Shown here: positions 35,183 through 44,605 of the stretch, piece by piece | How the letters are laid out: each line of letters opens with the position of its first letter | Numbering within the stretch: the first letter of the stretch is position 1 | Assembly: GCA_015063885.1 (NCBI GenBank) | Contig: SVTH01000002.1 | Coordinates: forward strand, 62,001 to 126,000 | Direction: 5' to 3' | DNA length: 64,000 nucleotides | Origin: Oscillospiraceae bacterium | GTDB lineage: Bacteria > Bacillota > Clostridia > Oscillospirales > CAG-382 | Made by a program: the position numbers and the translations under genes | The notes under the pieces: model-generated | The model's input: only the letters and a program-made list of their open reading frames with translations | What the model was told of the DNA's origin: nothing | Database searches by the model: none

Positions 35183-36652
35183 TTATTTCTTTTTCTTTCT
35201 GATCATCCACACCGCAAGGCCTGCCAGAAGGACGACCCCTGCCCCGATGGGGAGCAGAATTTTCCAAAGTGTACCTTCTTCTGTGGGGAGAGGGGTAGGC
35301 GCAGTGCTTTCGGGGAGGCTTTCTGCCTTGCTTTCCCCTTCGCTTTCGGCCTCCGAGGTCTCGGTCTCAAGGTAGGTTTCCTTGTAATAGGCGCTTTCCG
35401 TGTAGATCTTCAACATTCCCAACATAGCCCCTGCTTCGGAATTGTAGAAGGGGTAGGGATAGCCCTTGGTGCCGAAGGTGGTGCGGATCATACGGATATA
35501 CGTCTCCAGCCGTTCGTAGTCACCCATGGTGGCCGCAACCCCTGCGATGGATGCCCAGGGGAAGGTGTCTCCCGTTTTCAAGACCTGCCAGCCCTTTTCC
35601 CGGGTGCCGAAGTGGCGGTTGAATTTCTCGTAAAGCGCCTCTGCCCGTTCCCCGGCGGGGTCGATCACCCCTGCGGAGATGGGAAATAGTTGGGCGGCGG
35701 CGTCGGGATAAAAAAGATTCCAATCGGGCTTTGCAGGCTTGTTGCCGTCGGCGAAAACGTAGGGATAGTAAGCCCCGTTCTCTTCGGACCAGAGATGCTT
35801 TTCGATGGCGGCCTTCACCGTCTCCGCAAGACCTGCCAGCTCCTCTGCCAAAGCCTTGTCGCCGTAAAGCTCCTCCAACAGCTTGGATGCCGCCACAAGT
35901 CCGTCGTATACCTCGCAGTTGTCCATCAGGTAGCAGACCATGTAGTTGGGCTTGGCACCCGTCAGCCCCAGGGCGGGAACGTAGGTGGATCTCAAGGCGT
36001 TCAGCACCCGCAGAACCTCCTCCTTCTTGTCCGTCAGGAAGTCTCCGCCGTAGTTTTTGTGGTATTCGTACAGCACCCGCAGGAAGCAGGCGGCGTAGGA
36101 ATCGGTGGAATCGTAATCGTAGGGATTGTCTGCGGGATTTGCCGGGTATTGATGGGCGTGGAACTGACGAACGGTCACCTCCACGATATGATCCTTGTCC
36201 TTAGGATCCACAAAGCAATAGTAGTCGTAGACCGTACCGTCCACACCGTTGATATCGGCGGTTTTGTCGTTTAAGTGGGAAAAATACCAGCCGATGAACC
36301 GCTCTGCAGGCTCCTTTGCTTGCTCCGGAGAGGCCTTCAGCATCCCCAGAATGGAAAGCTGGGAGAAATAGGGAACGATCTTGGCAAAGGGCCATTTGGT
36401 ATACACCTCCGGGGCAACGCCGTCCACCGTCTCCAGATGAGAGGTGTCCGTCACCATCGCGGAAGTGGGCTTGCTCATAGGGAAAGCCCCGTTTGCCAGC
36501 ACCAGACCGTCAATGTATTCCGTCAGATCGGAAATCTGTTCTTTTGCCACTTCGTTCACTCCTTTTTGCGCGTTAACCCCCGTGAGGGGAACCATCGTTA
36601 ACAGTAAGACCGCCAATGTTCCCACCGTCAGTCGCTTGAACAACCCTTTCAT
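35183..36652 (-). CDS. Secreted, membrane-anchored alpha/alpha-barrel protein (glycosidase-like)
   Basis: 489 residues: signal peptide (cleavage near A28), a helical repeat domain of about 400 residues, a Ser/Glu/Thr-rich linker (about 430-460) and a C-terminal membrane helix with RKKKK. DYDSTDSYAA, YMVCYLMDNCEVYDGL and LWSEENGAYY recall six-hairpin glycosidases. Catalytic residues cannot be named. It would sit on the cell surface and act on an external glycan, by inference. A consensus promoter lies upstream. Confidence 0.78.
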   Translation of the reverse strand: MKGLFKRLTVGTLAVLLLTMVPLTGVNAQKGVNEVAKEQISDLTEYIDGLVLANGAFPMSKPTSAMVTDTSHLETVDGVAPEVYTKWPFAKIVPYFSQLSILGMLKASPEQAKEPAERFIGWYFSHLNDKTADINGVDGTVYDYYCFVDPKDKDHIVEVTVRQFHAHQYPANPADNPYDYDSTDSYAACFLRVLYEYHKNYGGDFLTDKKEEVLRVLNALRSTYVPALGLTGAKPNYMVCYLMDNCEVYDGLVAASKLLEELYGDKALAEELAGLAETVKAAIEKHLWSEENGAYYPYVFADGNKPAKPDWNLFYPDAAAQLFPISAGVIDPAGERAEALYEKFNRHFGTREKGWQVLKTGDTFPWASIAGVAATMGDYERLETYIRMIRTTFGTKGYPYPFYNSEAGAMLGMLKIYTESAYYKETYLETETSEAESEGESKAESLPESTAPTPLPTEEGTLWKILLPIGAGVVLLAGLAVWMIRKKKK

Positions 36653-36685
36653 ACGCAGACCTCCATGTCGTATCCCTTTGTATCA

Positions 36686-36714
36686 ATTATAGCATAGGTG
36701 TTTTTTTCTGTCAA
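36686..36714 (-). promoter_or_regulatory. Consensus SigA-type promoter for the secreted protein
   Basis: On the minus strand TTGACA (36709-36714), 17-base spacer ending in TATGC, TATAAT (36686-36691). Both hexamers are perfect and the extended -10 TG is present. Confidence 0.85.
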
Positions 36715-36744
36715 GAAAAATGCTCTGTGACTTAAAGTCTTTCC

Positions 36745-36773
36745 TTGACAACCCACGCCGTTTATGCTAAACT
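36745..36773 (+). promoter_or_regulatory. SigA-type promoter for the ADP-ribosylglycohydrolase gene
   Basis: TTGACA (36745-36750), 17-base spacer, TAAACT (36768-36773) with an upstream TG. Divergent from the perfect promoter of the secreted protein, with -35 boxes 30 bases apart. Confidence 0.7.
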
Positions 36774-36802
36774 GAAAAAAACGCATATAAGGAGACATTA
36801 CC

Positions 36803-38134
36803 ATGGCAGGAAGCGGAAAGATTCAATATTTGCTTCACGACGAGCTTGCTCAGCTTTCGGAAGAGGGCAGAGAGATCGACCGTGAGTTTTGGAAAAAAGA
36901 GATCGAAAAGTGCGGCAGTGACAGGGACCGGCTGATGGCAGTTTACGAAAAGCTGCAGGCTCTCCCCATGCGGGCGGACTACCCCTACGAGGAGCCCAGT
37001 GCCCTTGCGGACATCAAAAAGGCAAGCAAGGTAGATACTCTCCCCGCTGATCAATTTGTGCCTGTGGACCTCACCTACTTCCACGGCGCATGGCTGGGAA
37101 GATGCATCGGCTGTGCCTGGGGTCAGCCCTGCGAGGGCTGGGCGATGCCCAACATCCGCAAGTGGTACAAGGAAGCAGGGAAGTACCCCGTTTCCTACTT
37201 CTTCCCCGCACAGTCCGGGGAGAACCGCAAGGAGCATTTCAGCACCGACGAGAACATCAACGGCATGGGCCTGGACGACGACACCCGTTTCACCGTGCTG
37301 AATTACCTGCTTTTGAAGGACAAGGGTTTTGCCATGGATGCCTACGACGTGGGCAATATGTGGTCCCATAAGCTGCCCTTCCGCTTCGTGTTCACCGCAG
37401 AAAGCCAGGCATATCTGAACTTTATCAACTGCGAGGAGATCACCCCCTGGGGCAAGCCGGAGAATCCCGCGGAAGTGATGAAGGTCGCAAAGACTGCCAC
37501 CTATCTGAACCCTTACCGTGAGTGGATCGGGGCGCAGATCCGTGCCGACGCTTTTGCCTACGTTTGCGCAGGCATGCCCGTGAAGGCCTCCGAGCTGGCT
37601 TTCGTGGACGCTTCCTTCTCTCACGTGAAGAACGGTATCTACGGCGAGATGTTCTTTGCCGCCATGATCGCCGCCGCCTTTACGGAAAAGGACGTGGAGA
37701 AGTGCTTCGATATCGCCATGGCCACCATCCCCGCAAACTGCCGTTTTGCAGAGGAGATGAAGTGGGCAAAGAAGCTGGCGGAATCCGACCTGGGCAGGGA
37801 AGAGCTGATGGACACCCTGTTTGAAACGGGCAGGAAGTACAATTGGGTACACACCATCAACAACGCCACCTTCTGCATCGCCGCCATCATGCGCTACAGA
37901 AACGACTTCCGGGGTGCGGTTGCCTTCGCCGTGGAATGCGGCATGGATACCGACTGCAACGGTGCCACCGTGGGCTCCTTTATGGGGGCTCTGCTGGGCC
38001 GAGAGGGGATCCCCGCCGACCTTGAGGAGGCTATGAAGGATAAGTTCACCGTGGGCGTGACCCCCTACGACAACTACTCCATCAAGGCCTTCGCGGAAGA
38101 GGTCAAGGCACTCCACGAAAAACTGAACGGATAA
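36803..38134 (+). CDS. ADP-ribosylglycohydrolase family protein
   Basis: 443 residues, cytoplasmic. The metal-binding motifs are in place: GRCIGCAWGQPCEGW near residue 99, GLDDDTRF near 158 and MDTDCNGATVGSFMGA near 375. An N-terminal helical extension of about 90 residues precedes the fold. Family members remove ADP-ribose from proteins, nucleic acids or small molecules, or act on sugar substrates; the neighbouring carbohydrate genes leave the substrate open. AAGGAG precedes the ATG. Confidence 0.88.
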   Translation: MAGSGKIQYLLHDELAQLSEEGREIDREFWKKEIEKCGSDRDRLMAVYEKLQALPMRADYPYEEPSALADIKKASKVDTLPADQFVPVDLTYFHGAWLGRCIGCAWGQPCEGWAMPNIRKWYKEAGKYPVSYFFPAQSGENRKEHFSTDENINGMGLDDDTRFTVLNYLLLKDKGFAMDAYDVGNMWSHKLPFRFVFTAESQAYLNFINCEEITPWGKPENPAEVMKVAKTATYLNPYREWIGAQIRADAFAYVCAGMPVKASELAFVDASFSHVKNGIYGEMFFAAMIAAAFTEKDVEKCFDIAMATIPANCRFAEEMKWAKKLAESDLGREELMDTLFETGRKYNWVHTINNATFCIAAIMRYRNDFRGAVAFAVECGMDTDCNGATVGSFMGALLGREGIPADLEEAMKDKFTVGVTPYDNYSIKAFAEEVKALHEKLNG

Positions 38135-38140
38135 AAGTAA

Positions 38141-38171
38141 GAGCGACGCTTTTCACAGCGTCGCTCGTCTT
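38141..38171. terminator. Terminator between ADP-ribosylglycohydrolase gene and lgt
   Basis: Ten-base perfect stem gagcgacgct / agcgtcgctc with a six-base loop, followed by GTCTTTT on the plus side. It also lies at the end of leftward lgt. Confidence 0.75.
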
Positions 38172-39128
38172 TTATTCTTCGGGAGTGTCTTTGGAAGCTT
38201 CTGCGGGCGCTTCCGCAGCAGTTTCTTCCTCTCGGGGAATCTCCGATTCCTCTACCGTCTCCACCTTCAGGGAGGCGAACTTGGGGGTGTAGGCTTCCTG
38301 TGCCGCCTTCTTCTTCGCCTTGCGGTAGAGGATGGTCATGCCCACGATGCAAGCGATCACGGAGACCGCGCCGATGAACACGGAGATCTTGATTCTCTCT
38401 CCCAGCCAGCCCTTGAACAAATACAGGCTGTCGGTACGGAGCATCTCGATCCACATTCTGCCAAAGCCGTACCAGCCCAGGTAGGTGAAAATGATCTGTC
38501 CGTCGAACTTCTTCTTTTTGTAGAAGATCAGATAGATCAGCAGGATCCCCACGCAATTCCACAGGGATTCGTACAAAAAGGTGGGGTGCGCCACGGTGAC
38601 GTTGCCTAGGGCGTCGGTGATCTCCATGCGCCAGGGCAGGTTTTCCACTCCGGGGGAGTAGCCGTAGGCTTCTGCGTTCATAAAGTTGCCCCATCTGCCG
38701 ATGGCCTGGCCGATCATCACGGCGGGTGCCGCCGCATCCATCAGCTTCAAGGTGCTCAGCTTGGTGATGCGGGAATAGGTATACACGGTGATGATGCCGA
38801 AGATGATGGCACCGTAAATGGCAAGCCCGCCCTCACGGATGTTGATCATCTTCAGGAAATCTCCCTTGTAACGATCCCATTCCGTCACCACGTACATCAC
38901 ACGGGCGCCCACGATGGCAACGGGCACGGTGATCATGGCAAGGTTATACAGGTGATCCTCGGGAAGACCTTCCTTGATTTTTGCATAGCGGTAGAACATA
39001 AACAGGGCAAGGCAAATGCCCAGGGTGATGAGGATGCCGTACCACTTTACCTCGATACCTGCGATGGTAAAGGCCACGGAATTGATCTCAAATTCCAGCC
39101 CTAAGCCGGGGAATGCTACGGTATGCAT
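38172..39128 (-). CDS. lgt: Prolipoprotein diacylglyceryl transferase
   Basis: Transfers diacylglycerol to the lipobox cysteine of prelipoproteins. 318 residues with seven or so membrane helices and the signature GRWGNFMNAEAYG. The C-terminal 45 residues form an acidic, Ala/Glu-rich cytoplasmic tail. I start it at the ATG nine bases from GGAAAGG; an ATG three codons upstream abuts that site. It would process the several lipoproteins in this window. Last gene of the leftward block. Confidence 0.94.
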   Translation of the reverse strand: MHTVAFPGLGLEFEINSVAFTIAGIEVKWYGILITLGICLALFMFYRYAKIKEGLPEDHLYNLAMITVPVAIVGARVMYVVTEWDRYKGDFLKMINIREGGLAIYGAIIFGIITVYTYSRITKLSTLKLMDAAAPAVMIGQAIGRWGNFMNAEAYGYSPGVENLPWRMEITDALGNVTVAHPTFLYESLWNCVGILLIYLIFYKKKKFDGQIIFTYLGWYGFGRMWIEMLRTDSLYLFKGWLGERIKISVFIGAVSVIACIVGMTILYRKAKKKAAQEAYTPKFASLKVETVEESEIPREEETAAEAPAEASKDTPEE

Positions 39129-39129
39129 A

Positions 39130-40428
39130 TCATTCATCCTTTCCTTCTTTGGGATATACCACGCTCATGGCACAACGGTCGGTGCGAACGGTATCCTTCA
39201 GAACCTTCCACGCCTCTTCATACCCGATCCTGGAAAGGCAGGCGGAATAGGACAGGTAGTCCCCGCCGTTCTGCCAGAAGGTCATAAAGGTGTTGGCAAT
39301 GTCGTCGGTGGAATCAAAATTGAACAGGTTATTGGCGTATACAACACGCTTGGCTGTCTCGAACTCTTCACGGGTGAAGTAGCTCTCTCTCCGTTTATCG
39401 ATCTCGGCGCAGACGGCGTCCTTCAAAGCGTGGGGGTCGTTACAGTAGGCGGAGACCTCCGTGAAGGCAGCGGTACGCTCCTGGGCGTACGCCCCGCCGA
39501 ACTTATCGCTGATGAGGCCGCTTTCGTACAGACGGTTGTAGAATTCTCCGGATTTCCCGAAGAGCAACTGCATATTGATGGCGTTTGCCGCGGAAATACG
39601 GATCCGCTCGTCGGGGTCCTCTGCGGGAACGTCCTTGAAGCCGATCTCCACCAGGGGCTGGGAGATCTCAAAGAAGCCTTCCGCATAGGGGCAGTTGATC
39701 TCCTCCGGTTCCTCGGGGAAGACCCGTTCCACCTCTACAGCAGGGGCAACCTCGGTGAGCATCTTATCGCAAACGGCGTTCACCTGCTCGGGGGTCACGT
39801 CTCCGCAGACGATGAGCACCATATTCCGCAGGTTGTAGAAGGTATCCGTACAGCGGTAAAGCATTTCGGGGGTGATCTGTGCAATGGATTCCCGTGTGCC
39901 CACGATACTGCGGCGAATGGGATGGTCCTTATATAAGCATTTCAGCAGATTGAAGAACACGCACCAGCCGGGATTGTCGTCGTACATGGCGATCTCCTCC
40001 CCGATGATGCCCTGCTCCTTCTGCACCGTTTCCTTGGTGAAATAGGGGTGGGAGACGAAGTCCAAAAGGATCTCCAGGTTCTCGTCAAAGCCTTCGGTAC
40101 AGGAGAACAGATAGCAGGTGCGGTCGAAGGAGGTAAAGGCGTTGGCGGAGGCTCCCGTCAAAGCGTAACGGGTAAAAGCGTCCACGCCGTTTTCGTCCTC
40201 GAACATCTTATGCTCCAGGAAGTGAGCCACGCCGTCGGGAAGCTCCAGATAATCGCTGTCTCCTGCGGTCTTGAACTTGCAGTCGATGGAGCCGTAGCGG
40301 GTGCCGAACATGGCGTAGGTGGCAGAATGTTTCTTGGGGATCACGTAGACGGGCAGACCGCTTTCGTGCACACGGTAGAAATACTTCTCTCCTACGGTGC
40401 TGTCGCAGATCTTTTGAAAGCTGCTCAT
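39130..40428 (-). CDS. M16 family zinc peptidase (YmfH-like, catalytic)
   Basis: 432 residues. The inverted zinc motif HFLEH (residues 69-73) is followed about 71 residues later by the Glu of GEEIAMY, so the site looks complete. It overlaps the start of lgt's region by no coding base with the chosen lgt start, and overlaps the upstream M16 gene by four bases. Paired M16 proteins form a clam-like heterodimer with one catalytic subunit; this is that one. Substrate unknown. Confidence 0.9.
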   Translation of the reverse strand: MSSFQKICDSTVGEKYFYRVHESGLPVYVIPKKHSATYAMFGTRYGSIDCKFKTAGDSDYLELPDGVAHFLEHKMFEDENGVDAFTRYALTGASANAFTSFDRTCYLFSCTEGFDENLEILLDFVSHPYFTKETVQKEQGIIGEEIAMYDDNPGWCVFFNLLKCLYKDHPIRRSIVGTRESIAQITPEMLYRCTDTFYNLRNMVLIVCGDVTPEQVNAVCDKMLTEVAPAVEVERVFPEEPEEINCPYAEGFFEISQPLVEIGFKDVPAEDPDERIRISAANAINMQLLFGKSGEFYNRLYESGLISDKFGGAYAQERTAAFTEVSAYCNDPHALKDAVCAEIDKRRESYFTREEFETAKRVVYANNLFNFDSTDDIANTFMTFWQNGGDYLSYSACLSRIGYEEAWKVLKDTVRTDRCAMSVVYPKEGKDE

Positions 40429-41696
40429 TCTTTGGCCCCTCCTTCCAGGAAATATACGGTGTCAAGACGGATGCTGTTTGCCACCTTGACCACATCCTCG
40501 GCGGTGACCTGCTCCATGGCGGCAATGGCGTCCTCGGGGGTGTCAACACGTCCCGTGATGATCCTGCCCAAATACCAGGAAGCGATGGCGGCGGGGCTGT
40601 CCGTCAGCTCACGGTACCCGTTCCGCAAAGAGCGGCGGGCGTTTTCCAGCTCCTGAGGGTCAATATTGCCCTGCTTCAGATCCTCAAGCTGTTCCAAGAC
40701 GGCGTCTAAGGTCTTCTGCTTGTTCTTTTGCTCGATACCGCTGACCACCATCAAAAGCCCCTTCAGCCCGTCGGGGAAGCTGGAGCAATAGTAGCAAAGG
40801 CTTTGCTTTTCCCGCACGTTCATAAACAAACGGCTGTTGGGAGAGCCTCCGAATACCTCGTTGAACAAGGCCATGGCGGGGAAGTTCCCCTTGGGAGCGG
40901 TGTATTCCGTGCGGAAGCCCAGGGTCATCTTGCACTGGGAGATCCGCATCTGTTCGGTGACGGTGCGGGTCTCGGACGGCAATTCGCCCACGGCGGTCTT
41001 GGGGAATTCCGCTTCACGGGGAGCAAACTGCAAATAGGTCTTGCAAAGGGAAGCAACCTCCTCTTTGCCCTTTCTGCCCACGTAGAACATTTCCACCTTG
41101 GCGTTTGCCAAAAGGGTTTGGTAGGCTTCCCAAAGGGAAACGGGGGTGAGGGCGCTTACGTCCTCCAAGTCTCCTCCGTGATCCACGGCGTAGGCTTCTC
41201 CTTCGCACATGATCTCCACACAGCGGTTTTTGGCGTAAGCGGTCTTGTTGTTGATCCGCCCGCGGATATCGTCGCAGAGGTTTTTCTTTTCCTGCTCCAC
41301 GTAATCGGACTTGAATACGCCTCCTTCGGTATAGGGGCGGAAGATCAGCTCCCGCATCAGCTTCATCCCTTCGGCAAGGATCTCCATCCCGTCAAAGGCA
41401 AAGCTGTCGTCGATGGCGGTGAGCTCAAAGGTCACCACCTGGGCTTCCCCCTTCTTTTGCACGAAGGCGCCCAAGCCCAGGGAATACAGGGTGTCCTGCT
41501 TTTGGTTCAGCGCCTGCATGGTGGGGTAGCTTTCCGTGCCTCTCATCAGCACGTCGGTGAGCAGGGAATAGGCGGAAGCCGTCTCCTTCTTCAAGGGAAC
41601 GAAGAGATTCACGGTGAAGAAGGCCGTCTTAAAGCGATCCGTGGTCACCGTATTCAGGGCAACGCCCTGCTGTAGTTCGGTTCTGCAAAGCTTCAT
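40425..41696 (-). CDS. M16 family protein lacking the zinc motif (YmfF-like)
   Basis: 423 residues with the M16 fold, but the HxxEH position reads TDVLMRGTESYP (about 47-58), so it cannot bind zinc there. The C-terminal R/Y-type segment (VREKQSLCYY) that supports the partner's active site is present. Heterodimeric M16 peptidases need such a subunit. Translationally coupled to the catalytic partner (ATGA) and to nagA upstream (ATGA). Confidence 0.88.
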   Translation of the reverse strand: MKLCRTELQQGVALNTVTTDRFKTAFFTVNLFVPLKKETASAYSLLTDVLMRGTESYPTMQALNQKQDTLYSLGLGAFVQKKGEAQVVTFELTAIDDSFAFDGMEILAEGMKLMRELIFRPYTEGGVFKSDYVEQEKKNLCDDIRGRINNKTAYAKNRCVEIMCEGEAYAVDHGGDLEDVSALTPVSLWEAYQTLLANAKVEMFYVGRKGKEEVASLCKTYLQFAPREAEFPKTAVGELPSETRTVTEQMRISQCKMTLGFRTEYTAPKGNFPAMALFNEVFGGSPNSRLFMNVREKQSLCYYCSSFPDGLKGLLMVVSGIEQKNKQKTLDAVLEQLEDLKQGNIDPQELENARRSLRNGYRELTDSPAAIASWYLGRIITGRVDTPEDAIAAMEQVTAEDVVKVANSIRLDTVYFLEGGAKE

Positions 41697-42886
41697 GAAA
41701 GGTCGGTTCCTTCCTTTTGGTAGATAAACTCGCCGCCCAAAACGGTGGCTTCCACGTTGATATCCCGGTCAAAGATGGCAAGATCCCCGCGGTAGCCTGC
41801 CTTGAGCACGCCCCGCTCCTTGATGCCGAAGAGTCTTGCGGGGGTGGCGGTCATCATGCACACGGCGGAGCAAATATCTGCCCCTGCCAGGTTCTTCATA
41901 TTCCGTACCAGACGGTCTGCGGTGGCAACGCTCCCCGCAAAGGCCTTGCGGTCGGGCATTTTTGCCACGCCGTCCTCGATGAAGCATTCCTGCCCGTTTT
42001 CCAAAGAGCCCAGAATGGTCTTGCCCTCCGTTTGTCCCGCACCCCGCATAGCGTCGGTGACCAGAACGGTTCTGTGGACACCCTTGGAGCGGTAGACCAG
42101 CTGCAACAGGGTATCGGGAAGATGCTTGCCGTCGGCAATGATCTCCACGGTGAGATCGTCGTAGAGATACCCCGCCTCGATGAGGCCGGGATGGCGGTAG
42201 CCGTCGATGCGGACGATGGTGCTCATACCGCTGTAAAAATGGGTGAGGTGGGTATATCCGTGGGAGAGGGCCTCCTTTGCCACGTCGATGGTGGCGTTGG
42301 AGTGACCCATGGAGGGATAAACGCCCCGCTTTTTCAGGGTGTCCCCCAATTCCATGGCACCGGGAAGCTCGGGAGCCACCGTCCAGCGGACGATACAGCC
42401 CTCCGCCGCATCCAGCACCTTGTTGTAGTGGGCGGGGTTGGGCAGCTGCAGGTATTTTTCGTCCTGGGCGCCCTTTTGGTCGGCAGAGAAATAGGGACCC
42501 TCCAGGTGCAGACCGTAAAGGTAAGCGCCGTTGTAGGCGGTGTTCTGCGCCTTCTTCAAGGTGACGAAGGATTCAAACAGCTCCTCGTCGGGACAGGTCA
42601 GCGTGGTGGGCAGAATGGTGGTGGTGCCGTGCTTTCCGTGGAGAGTGGCCGCCCCGATAAAGGCCTCCAGGGTGCCGTCCATGTAGTCGTAACCGCCGCC
42701 GCCGTGCTGATGCACGTCGATAAAGCCGGGAGCTATGTATCTCCCCGTATAGTCGTGAATGACGTGGGAGCCGTCGTCCTTGCGGCGCACTCCCGCATAG
42801 GTGATCACGCCGTCCTCACAGCAGACCTCGCCGTTTTTGACCACGGCATTGGGGAAGAGCAGGTTGCCGATAAATTTCCGTTTCAT
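41693..42886 (-). CDS. nagA: N-acetylglucosamine-6-phosphate deacetylase
   Basis: Deacetylates GlcNAc-6-phosphate in amino-sugar catabolism and cell-wall recycling. 397 residues. Amidohydrolase motifs: DVHQHGGGG, HLEGPYFS, MGHSNAT and the catalytic Asp in VTDAMRG. No nagB nearby in this window. It sits between ispF and the M16 pair in an overlapping gene run, with no obvious metabolic link to them. Confidence 0.93.
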   Translation of the reverse strand: MKRKFIGNLLFPNAVVKNGEVCCEDGVITYAGVRRKDDGSHVIHDYTGRYIAPGFIDVHQHGGGGYDYMDGTLEAFIGAATLHGKHGTTTILPTTLTCPDEELFESFVTLKKAQNTAYNGAYLYGLHLEGPYFSADQKGAQDEKYLQLPNPAHYNKVLDAAEGCIVRWTVAPELPGAMELGDTLKKRGVYPSMGHSNATIDVAKEALSHGYTHLTHFYSGMSTIVRIDGYRHPGLIEAGYLYDDLTVEIIADGKHLPDTLLQLVYRSKGVHRTVLVTDAMRGAGQTEGKTILGSLENGQECFIEDGVAKMPDRKAFAGSVATADRLVRNMKNLAGADICSAVCMMTATPARLFGIKERGVLKAGYRGDLAIFDRDINVEATVLGGEFIYQKEGTDLS

Positions 42887-42901
42887 AAGCGTTTTCCGTC
42901 C

Positions 42902-43381
42902 TTATACCTGTTTGATGATCAGCGCCACGGCGTGAGAGGCAATGCCTTCCTCCCTGCCGGAAAAGCCCAAATGCTCCTCCGTGGTGGCTTTCACGTTCAC
43001 TTGTTCCGCATTGATGCCCAGACAAGCGGCGATGTTCTCCGCCATGGCGGGGATATAGCCTGCCAGCTTGGGCTTTTGGGCAATGACGGTGGCGTCGATA
43101 TTTCCCACGGCGTAGCCCTTTTCTGTCAAAAGCCTGCCGCAATGCTTCAAAAGCAACCCGGAATCAATGCCCTTGTAGGCAGGGTCGCTGTCGGGGAAAT
43201 GCTTGCCGATGTCCCCAAGTCCTGCGGCGCCCAGCAAGGCGTCGCACACGGCGTGCAGCAGTACGTCTGCATCGGAGTGCCCCAAAAGGCCTAAGCCGTG
43301 GGGGATCTCCACGCCGCCAATGATCAATTTTCTGCCTTCTACCAGGCGGTGAACGTCGTAGCCGTGGCCGATACGCATCAT
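42902..43381 (-). CDS. ispF: 2-C-methyl-D-erythritol 2,4-cyclodiphosphate synthase
   Basis: An MEP-pathway isoprenoid enzyme, 159 residues. [11 protein letters not shown] at the start and [13 protein letters not shown] carry the zinc ligands. It overlaps ispD by four bases; in some bacteria the two are fused, here separate. A longer open frame runs upstream in this frame but is not coding. Confidence 0.95.
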   Translation of the reverse strand: MMRIGHGYDVHRLVEGRKLIIGGVEIPHGLGLLGHSDADVLLHAVCDALLGAAGLGDIGKHFPDSDPAYKGIDSGLLLKHCGRLLTEKGYAVGNIDATVIAQKPKLAGYIPAMAENIAACLGINAEQVNVKATTEEHLGFSGREEGIASHAVALIIKQV

Positions 43382-44088
43382 ACGTCTTGTTCCTTTGCCT
43401 TTTGTATCAGGAGGAGCGCCCTTGCCAGGACGATATCCTCTCTTGTAGTCAATTTGATGTTGCGGGGATCCGTTTGTACGTATTCCACGGTCCCTCCCGC
43501 CGCCTCCAGCATGGAGGTCTCGTCGGTGAAGGTGTTCCCCGTCTTTTGCGCCATGGCGTACGCCACGGTGTATGGCTCCCGCAGGAAGACCTGGGGCGTC
43601 TGCACCGCCAGCAGGTGATCCCGCTTGGGGGTGTACAGGGTGTGATGCTCCTTGTCCACGTATTTCACCGTGTCCGTTACGGGGGAGCAGGCCGTAGCGG
43701 CGCCTGTCTTTTTTGCCCCTTCGATAACGGCGGAAATGATCTCCGGCGTCACAAAAGGACGTGCGCAATCGTGCACGCAGGCAAAGGAAACGCCCGGTGA
43801 CATTTGGCGCACGCCTGCAAAAACGGATTCACTGCGGGTCTTTCCGCCTTCGCAGAAGCGAATGGGCATGGGGATCTGCAATCCTTCTGCCAAAAGCCGC
43901 AGACGGGGAAGATTCTCCCCGCCTACCACCACCAGCTCCGAAACGGGGGAGGCGATAAACGCCTCCAAAACCCGTTGGAACAAGGTTTTACCGTTCAGTT
44001 TGATCTCCGGCTTGGAGACCCCGCCCATGCGGGTACCGCTTCCTGCGGCAACGATGATCCCGCAGACGGAATCAGTCTTCATACTCAT
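43378..44088 (-). CDS. ispD: 2-C-methyl-D-erythritol 4-phosphate cytidylyltransferase
   Basis: The MEP-pathway cytidylyltransferase, 236 residues. The nucleotide loop [10 protein letters not shown] near the N-terminus, HDCARPFV and KLTTREDI segments are intact. It overlaps the gamma subunit of the 2-oxoacid oxidoreductase by 17 bases, so it is read on the same transcript. An ATG two codons in is an alternative start. Confidence 0.94.
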   Translation of the reverse strand: MSMKTDSVCGIIVAAGSGTRMGGVSKPEIKLNGKTLFQRVLEAFIASPVSELVVVGGENLPRLRLLAEGLQIPMPIRFCEGGKTRSESVFAGVRQMSPGVSFACVHDCARPFVTPEIISAVIEGAKKTGAATACSPVTDTVKYVDKEHHTLYTPKRDHLLAVQTPQVFLREPYTVAYAMAQKTGNTFTDETSMLEAAGGTVEYVQTDPRNIKLTTREDIVLARALLLIQKAKEQDV

Positions 44089-44605
44089 AGCCGATGGTGA
44101 ACGCCTTGGCGTTCATTTCCCCCAGCTCGGGCTTCGCCTTGGGAGAGGCGGCGCGGAGACTCTCGCGGAAGTAGTCCCCGTCAAACAGCCCGGTCTCCTT
44201 CATCAGCTTGCCCAGCATGATGCAGTTTGCCAGCTTGGGGAAGCCGTTTTCGTTTGCCAGCTTGGTAGCGGGCACGCCGCAGGACTTGATATCCCCGCGG
44301 ATCTCGTCGGGAGTGACCAGAGAGGAATCGTACACCACGGTGCCGCCTACGGCAACCTTGGATACGAACTTATCGTAAGAGGGCTTGTTCATGGCCAACA
44401 GAATGTCGGGAGTGGTGACCAGGGGAGAGCCGATGGGCTCGTCGTCAATGTTCACCGAGCAGTTACAGGTACCGCCGCGCATTTCGGGGCCGTAGGAGGG
44501 GAGCCAGCTGACTTCCTTGCCGTTTTTCATGCCTGCAACGATCAACTGCTTGCCTGCAAACAGAATACCCTGTCCGCCGAAGCCTGCCAAAAGAATGCCT
44601 GCCAT
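44072..44605 (-). CDS. 2-oxoacid:ferredoxin oxidoreductase, gamma subunit
   Basis: 177 residues, with [13 protein letters not shown] at the start and [13 protein letters not shown], typical of the gamma subunit of four-subunit enzymes. The complex converts a 2-oxoacid, CoA and oxidised ferredoxin to acyl-CoA, CO2 and reduced ferredoxin. Whether the substrate is 2-oxoglutarate (Kor) or branched 2-oxoacids (Vor) cannot be told. It overlaps the beta-subunit stop by one base. Confidence 0.92.
   Translation of the reverse strand: MAGILLAGFGGQGILFAGKQLIVAGMKNGKEVSWLPSYGPEMRGGTCNCSVNIDDEPIGSPLVTTPDILLAMNKPSYDKFVSKVAVGGTVVYDSSLVTPDEIRGDIKSCGVPATKLANENGFPKLANCIMLGKLMKETGLFDGDYFRESLRAASPKAKPELGEMNAKAFTIGYEYED

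Noticed and set aside
42902..43768. A longer frame that would add 129 residues before IspF
   Set aside because: The added part is Arg/Gly-rich without similarity to IspD and is a shifted reading of ispD. The ispF start overlapping the ispD stop is the natural start.
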